In this document: positions 14,418 through 17,151 of the stretch, piece by piece
Numbering within the stretch: position 1 is the stretch's first letter
Layout: each line of letters starts with the position of its first letter
DNA from: an uncultured Alphaproteobacteria bacterium
GTDB taxonomy: Bacteria; Pseudomonadota; Alphaproteobacteria; Rhodobacterales; Rhodobacteraceae
Direction of reading: 5' to 3'
Length of the DNA stretch: 17,151 bases
NCBI GenBank assembly: GCA_929200295.1
Contig: CAKMZE010000006.1
Coordinates: 31,416-48,566, forward strand
Translations under genes and position numbers: made by a program
The notes under the pieces: generated by a model
Seen by the model: only the letters and a program-made list of their open reading frames with translations
Told to the model about the DNA's origin: nothing
Database searches by the model: none

Positions 14418-15704
14418 ATGTCTGACCCCGTTGCCCCACCGCCAACGCAGCGCAAGAACCTACTGCAAACGCTCGAAATTGATACGCGGATGCTGGGCAT
14501 GATTGGCGCATTTGCACTTGTATGCATTGTTTTTAATTATATGACCGACGGGCGTTTTCTGACCCCGCGCAATATTTTCAATCTGACGATTCAGACGGTC
14601 AGTGTCGCAATCATGGCCACGGGAATGGTTTTTGTGATCGTGACCCGGCATATTGATCTGTCAGTGGGCGCGATCCTTGCGGCCTGTTCCGCCCTCATGG
14701 CGATGACACAGGTGCGCTGGATTACCGAGGTGCTTGAAATCGGGCATTGGGCGATCCCTTGGATTACTATCGTTGCAGGCATAACCCTTGGCGCGGTGAT
14801 CGGAGCCGTTAATGGCTGGTTGATCGGCTATCAGGGCATCCCGGCCTTTATCGTGACACTGGGTGGCTTTCTGATTTGGCGAAATGTGGGGTGGTACCAA
14901 ACAGGCGGTCAAACAATCGGTCCTTTGGACAAAACATTTATGACCTTTGGCGGGATCAATGGCACCTTGGGTGGCCCGGTGTCATGGGTGCTTGGCATTA
15001 TCGCGGTGATCATTGCGATCGCGTTGATTTTTAAATCCCGGACGACCAAACAAAAGCATGGGTTTCCTGTGAAACCAATGTGGGCCGAAGCGTCACTTGC
15101 TGCGATTATCGCAGCGACGATCCTAGGGTTTATCGCGATTTTGACGAATTACTCGGTGCCAGAGCGTGTGATCGCACGCGATCCGGCAAAATATGGATGT
15201 GAGGTCGCCGAAGGCTGCGAGGTCGTTTATGGGCTGCCGATCTCAGTTTTGTTGTTGATTGCGATTGCGGGTGTGATGACCGTCATTGCAAAGCGCACAC
15301 GCTTTGGTCGCTATATCTTTGCCACGGGCGGAAACCCGGATGCGGCAGAGCTGTCGGGCATTAACACGCGGATGCTGACCGTTAAGATATTTGCACTGAT
15401 GGGCGCGCTGTGTGCGATTGCAGCTGTTGTCGCCTCTAGCCGTTTGGCAAACCATTCAAACGATTTAGGCACATTGGATGAGCTCCGCGTCATCGCGGCT
15501 GCGGTGATTGGTGGTACGGCGCTTTCAGGGGGGATCGGGACGATCTATGGGGCGATCCTTGGTGCTTTGATCATGCAGTCGCTCCAGTCTGGTATGGCGA
15601 TGGTCGGTGTCGATGCCCCCTTACAAAACATCGTCGTTGGCAGCGTGCTTGTCCTCGCTGTCTGGCTCGACATTCAATACCGTAAACGCACAGGAGCAAA
15701 GTAA
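14418..15704 (+). CDS. xylH: D-xylose ABC transporter permease XylH
   Basis: A 428-residue inner-membrane permease of the BPD_transp_2 (ribose/xylose) family. After a cytoplasmic N-terminus (APPPTQRKNLLQTLEIDTRM) there are about ten hydrophobic segments. TGMVFVIVTRHIDLSVGAIL is the family signature near 73-92. The coupling region is RTRFGRYIFATGGNPDAAEL, followed by SGINTRMLTVKIFALMGALC, which contacts the ATPase. A periplasmic loop near 240-272 with two cysteines (YGCEVAEGCEV) is present, as I recall for XylH. GGAG (14408-14411) lies six bases before the ATG. The stop overlaps the xylG start as TAATG, so translation is coupled. It forms the channel through which XylF-delivered xylose passes, presumably as a dimer. 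Confidence 0.92.
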   Translation: MSDPVAPPPTQRKNLLQTLEIDTRMLGMIGAFALVCIVFNYMTDGRFLTPRNIFNLTIQTVSVAIMATGMVFVIVTRHIDLSVGAILAACSALMAMTQVRWITEVLEIGHWAIPWITIVAGITLGAVIGAVNGWLIGYQGIPAFIVTLGGFLIWRNVGWYQTGGQTIGPLDKTFMTFGGINGTLGGPVSWVLGIIAVIIAIALIFKSRTTKQKHGFPVKPMWAEASLAAIIAATILGFIAILTNYSVPERVIARDPAKYGCEVAEGCEVVYGLPISVLLLIAIAGVMTVIAKRTRFGRYIFATGGNPDAAELSGINTRMLTVKIFALMGALCAIAAVVASSRLANHSNDLGTLDELRVIAAAVIGGTALSGGIGTIYGAILGALIMQSLQSGMAMVGVDAPLQNIVVGSVLVLAVWLDIQYRKRTGAK

Positions 15705-16453
15705 TGACAACGCCTCTGGTCGAAATGAAAAATATCTCTATCGCGTTTGGCGGTGTGCAGGCGGTGGACAACGTGAGCATCTCGCTTAACGCAGGCGAGG
15801 TTGTTGGCCTTCTCGGGCACAATGGTGCTGGCAAATCCACCCTGATCAAGATGCTCTCGGGCGCCTATAAGATGGATAGTGGCGAGATTTATATCGAAGG
15901 CAATAAAGCCACCATCCAAAGCCCGCGCGACGCGCGTGATTATAATATTGAGACGATCTATCAAACGCTCGCTTTGGCGGATAATCTCGATGCAGCGTCT
16001 AACCTGTTTTTGGGGCGCGAACTGACAACGCCACTTGGCTTTGTCGATGATGATCGCATGGAAGCCGAAACCCGCAAGATCATGGCGCGGCTCAACCCGA
16101 ACTTTAAAAAGCTCAAAGAACCGGTATCGGCTCTTTCAGGTGGGCAACGTCAATCTGTTGCAATTGCCCGCGCGGTTTATTTCAATGCGAAAATCCTGAT
16201 CATGGATGAACCTACCGCCGCACTCGGTGTGCATGAAACAGCCATGGTCGCAGAGCTGATCCAAGAGCTGAAAAAGCAGGGCTTGGGCATCTTCCTGATT
16301 TCACATGACACACGCGAAATGATGGACCTATGTGACCGCGTAGCCGTGATGAAAAATGGCCAGATGGTGGGTGCAGAACGTGTCGAGGACGTGACCGAAG
16401 ATGACATCCTGTCGATGATCATTCTGGGCAAGAACCCAAAGGCAGCAGCATAA
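15704..16453 (+). CDS. xylG: Sugar ABC transporter ATP-binding protein XylG (single-domain type)
   Basis: A 249-residue cytoplasmic ATPase with one complete ABC domain: Walker A GHNGAGKST (38-46), Q-loop Q87, signature LSGGQRQ (144-150), Walker B ILIMDEP (164-170) with catalytic E169, and H-loop H201. E. coli XylG is about twice this size with two fused ABC domains; this single-domain form, also seen in rhizobial FrcA-type systems, would work as a homodimer. The domain is intact with a normal end, so this is not a truncation. The start ATG shares the A of the xylH stop (TAATG), with CAGGAG (15691-15696) upstream. The stop overlaps xylB in the same way. It powers xylose import by XylH. Confidence 0.9.
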   Translation: MTTPLVEMKNISIAFGGVQAVDNVSISLNAGEVVGLLGHNGAGKSTLIKMLSGAYKMDSGEIYIEGNKATIQSPRDARDYNIETIYQTLALADNLDAASNLFLGRELTTPLGFVDDDRMEAETRKIMARLNPNFKKLKEPVSALSGGQRQSVAIARAVYFNAKILIMDEPTAALGVHETAMVAELIQELKKQGLGIFLISHDTREMMDLCDRVAVMKNGQMVGAERVEDVTEDDILSMIILGKNPKAAA

Positions 16454-17151
16454 TGTTTATTGGTCTTGATCTAGGAACATCTGCGCTTAAGGCCGTTCTT
16501 ATGACCGAGAGCCAGGAAATCGTGGGCGAGCATGCGGTCGCACTTGAGGTCACGCGCCCACATGATGGCTGGTCAGAGCAAGACCCTGAAAGCTGGTGCG
16601 ACGCGGCGGTGACAGCCCTCACCGCATTGGCCAATGCGCATGATTGCAGCGCGGTTACGGGTTTGGGGCTATCGGGTCATATGCATGGTGCCACGCTTGT
16701 TGGGCGCGATGGCCGCGCCTTGCGGCCCTGCATGCTGTGGAACGATACACGCAGCCACGCTCAAGCCGCTGCAATGGATAATGCCCCCCAGTTTCGCGAT
16801 CTGACAGGCAATATCGTTTTCCCCGGATTTACCGCACCCAAAGTTGAGTGGGTGCGCCAAAATGAACCCGCAATTTTTGATCAAATCGCCAAGGTGCTTT
16901 TGCCCAAAGACTATCTGCGGCTGTTTCTGACAGGTGAATATGTTTCAGAGATGTCAGATGCCGCAGGCACATCGTGGTTAGACACTGGTGCGCGCGATTG
17001 GTCAGATGATCTTTTGTCTGCCTGCGGATTAACCCGGGATCATATGCCAGCACTTGTTGAAGGCAGCGCCGTTTCAGGAAAACTGCGGCCCGCACTCGCA
17101 CAAGATCTCGGCTTGCCCGAGATGGTTGTCGCTGGTGGCGCTGGTGATAAT
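16453..17151 (+). CDS. xylB: Xylulokinase XylB (FGGY family), 3' end outside window
   Basis: The first 233 residues of an FGGY carbohydrate kinase of about 480. It phosphorylates D-xylulose to xylulose 5-phosphate, feeding the pentose phosphate pathway. The N-terminal nucleotide motif GLDLGTSALKAVLM (4-17) includes D6. GLSGHMHGATLV (71-82), LRPCMLWNDTRS (90-101) and LLPKDYLRLFLTGEY are typical of XylB. The window ends inside GGAGDN, where D232 matches the catalytic aspartate (D233 in E. coli XylB). The ATG at 16453 overlaps the xylG stop (TAATG). A kinase in the import operon implies the isomerase route; xylA is not seen here and may follow. Identity as xylulokinase rather than another FGGY kinase is supported by both motifs and operon. 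Confidence 0.9.
   Translation, partial: MFIGLDLGTSALKAVLMTESQEIVGEHAVALEVTRPHDGWSEQDPESWCDAAVTALTALANAHDCSAVTGLGLSGHMHGATLVGRDGRALRPCMLWNDTRSHAQAAAMDNAPQFRDLTGNIVFPGFTAPKVEWVRQNEPAIFDQIAKVLLPKDYLRLFLTGEYVSEMSDAAGTSWLDTGARDWSDDLLSACGLTRDHMPALVEGSAVSGKLRPALAQDLGLPEMVVAGGAGDN

Noticed and set aside
15704..16453. xylG as a truncated pseudogene
   Set aside because: The single ABC domain is complete from Walker A to H-loop and both ends overlap neighbours in the normal operon manner.

Overview
The window looks like a chromosomal segment of a marine alphaproteobacterium of the Roseobacter group (Rhodobacteraceae). That placement rests on the protein families, moderate GC content, many GATC/GCG-rich codons, tightly packed operons with ATGA/TAATG overlaps, and the GC-rich CCCGGGGGTCTGGGGG-type hairpin between convergent genes. 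The genus cannot be fixed by reading alone. I see no rRNA, tRNA, CRISPR array, insertion sequence or phage gene.

Layout. (1) 1-2984, plus strand: a UxaA-family (altronate/galactarate dehydratase-like) enzyme cut by the left edge, a beta-hydroxyacid dehydrogenase and an EamA/DMT transporter. Together they look like a small module for a sugar acid or related hydroxyacid, substrate unknown. (2) 2981-8590: an exopolysaccharide locus. A Wza-like export lipoprotein on the minus strand diverges from a Wzx-like flippase, two tandem family-2 glycosyltransferases and one GT-B family-4 glycosyltransferase. No polymerase, priming transferase or chain-length regulator is in view. (3) 8711-11608: a periplasmic diheme peroxidase of the CcpA/MauG family, convergent with a secreted FG-GAP/VCBS plus ASPIC-UnbV (CRTAC1-like) protein. 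The intergenic gap holds a strong GC-rich hairpin region. (4) 11605-17151: a D-xylose uptake and phosphorylation locus. A ROK-family XylR-like regulator on the minus strand diverges from xylF, xylH, xylG and xylB, the last cut by the right edge.

How the genes work together. XylF binds xylose in the periplasm, XylH and XylG import it, and XylB phosphorylates xylulose. Xylose isomerase is not in the window. The ROK repressor probably controls both directions from the 361-bp gap. The CRTAC1-like gene overlaps the end of the regulator gene by GTGA and is probably co-transcribed with it, which is an unexpected partnership.

The most notable non-coding structure is in that gap. About 119 bp (12869-12987) is duplicated, without any indel, 148 bp downstream (13017-13135). 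Each copy starts with an XylR-type palindrome (TTAGTT-N9-AACTAA class) and ends with an almost invariant 31-bp AT-rich block (30/31). The middle has drifted to about half identity, mostly by transitions. It looks like an old tandem duplication of an operator/promoter cassette in which only the two functional ends were kept. No clearly new multi-gene system is evident. The duplicated regulatory cassette, the regulator/CRTAC1/diheme-peroxidase neighbourhood and the unassigned UxaA/dehydrogenase/DMT module are the best leads.
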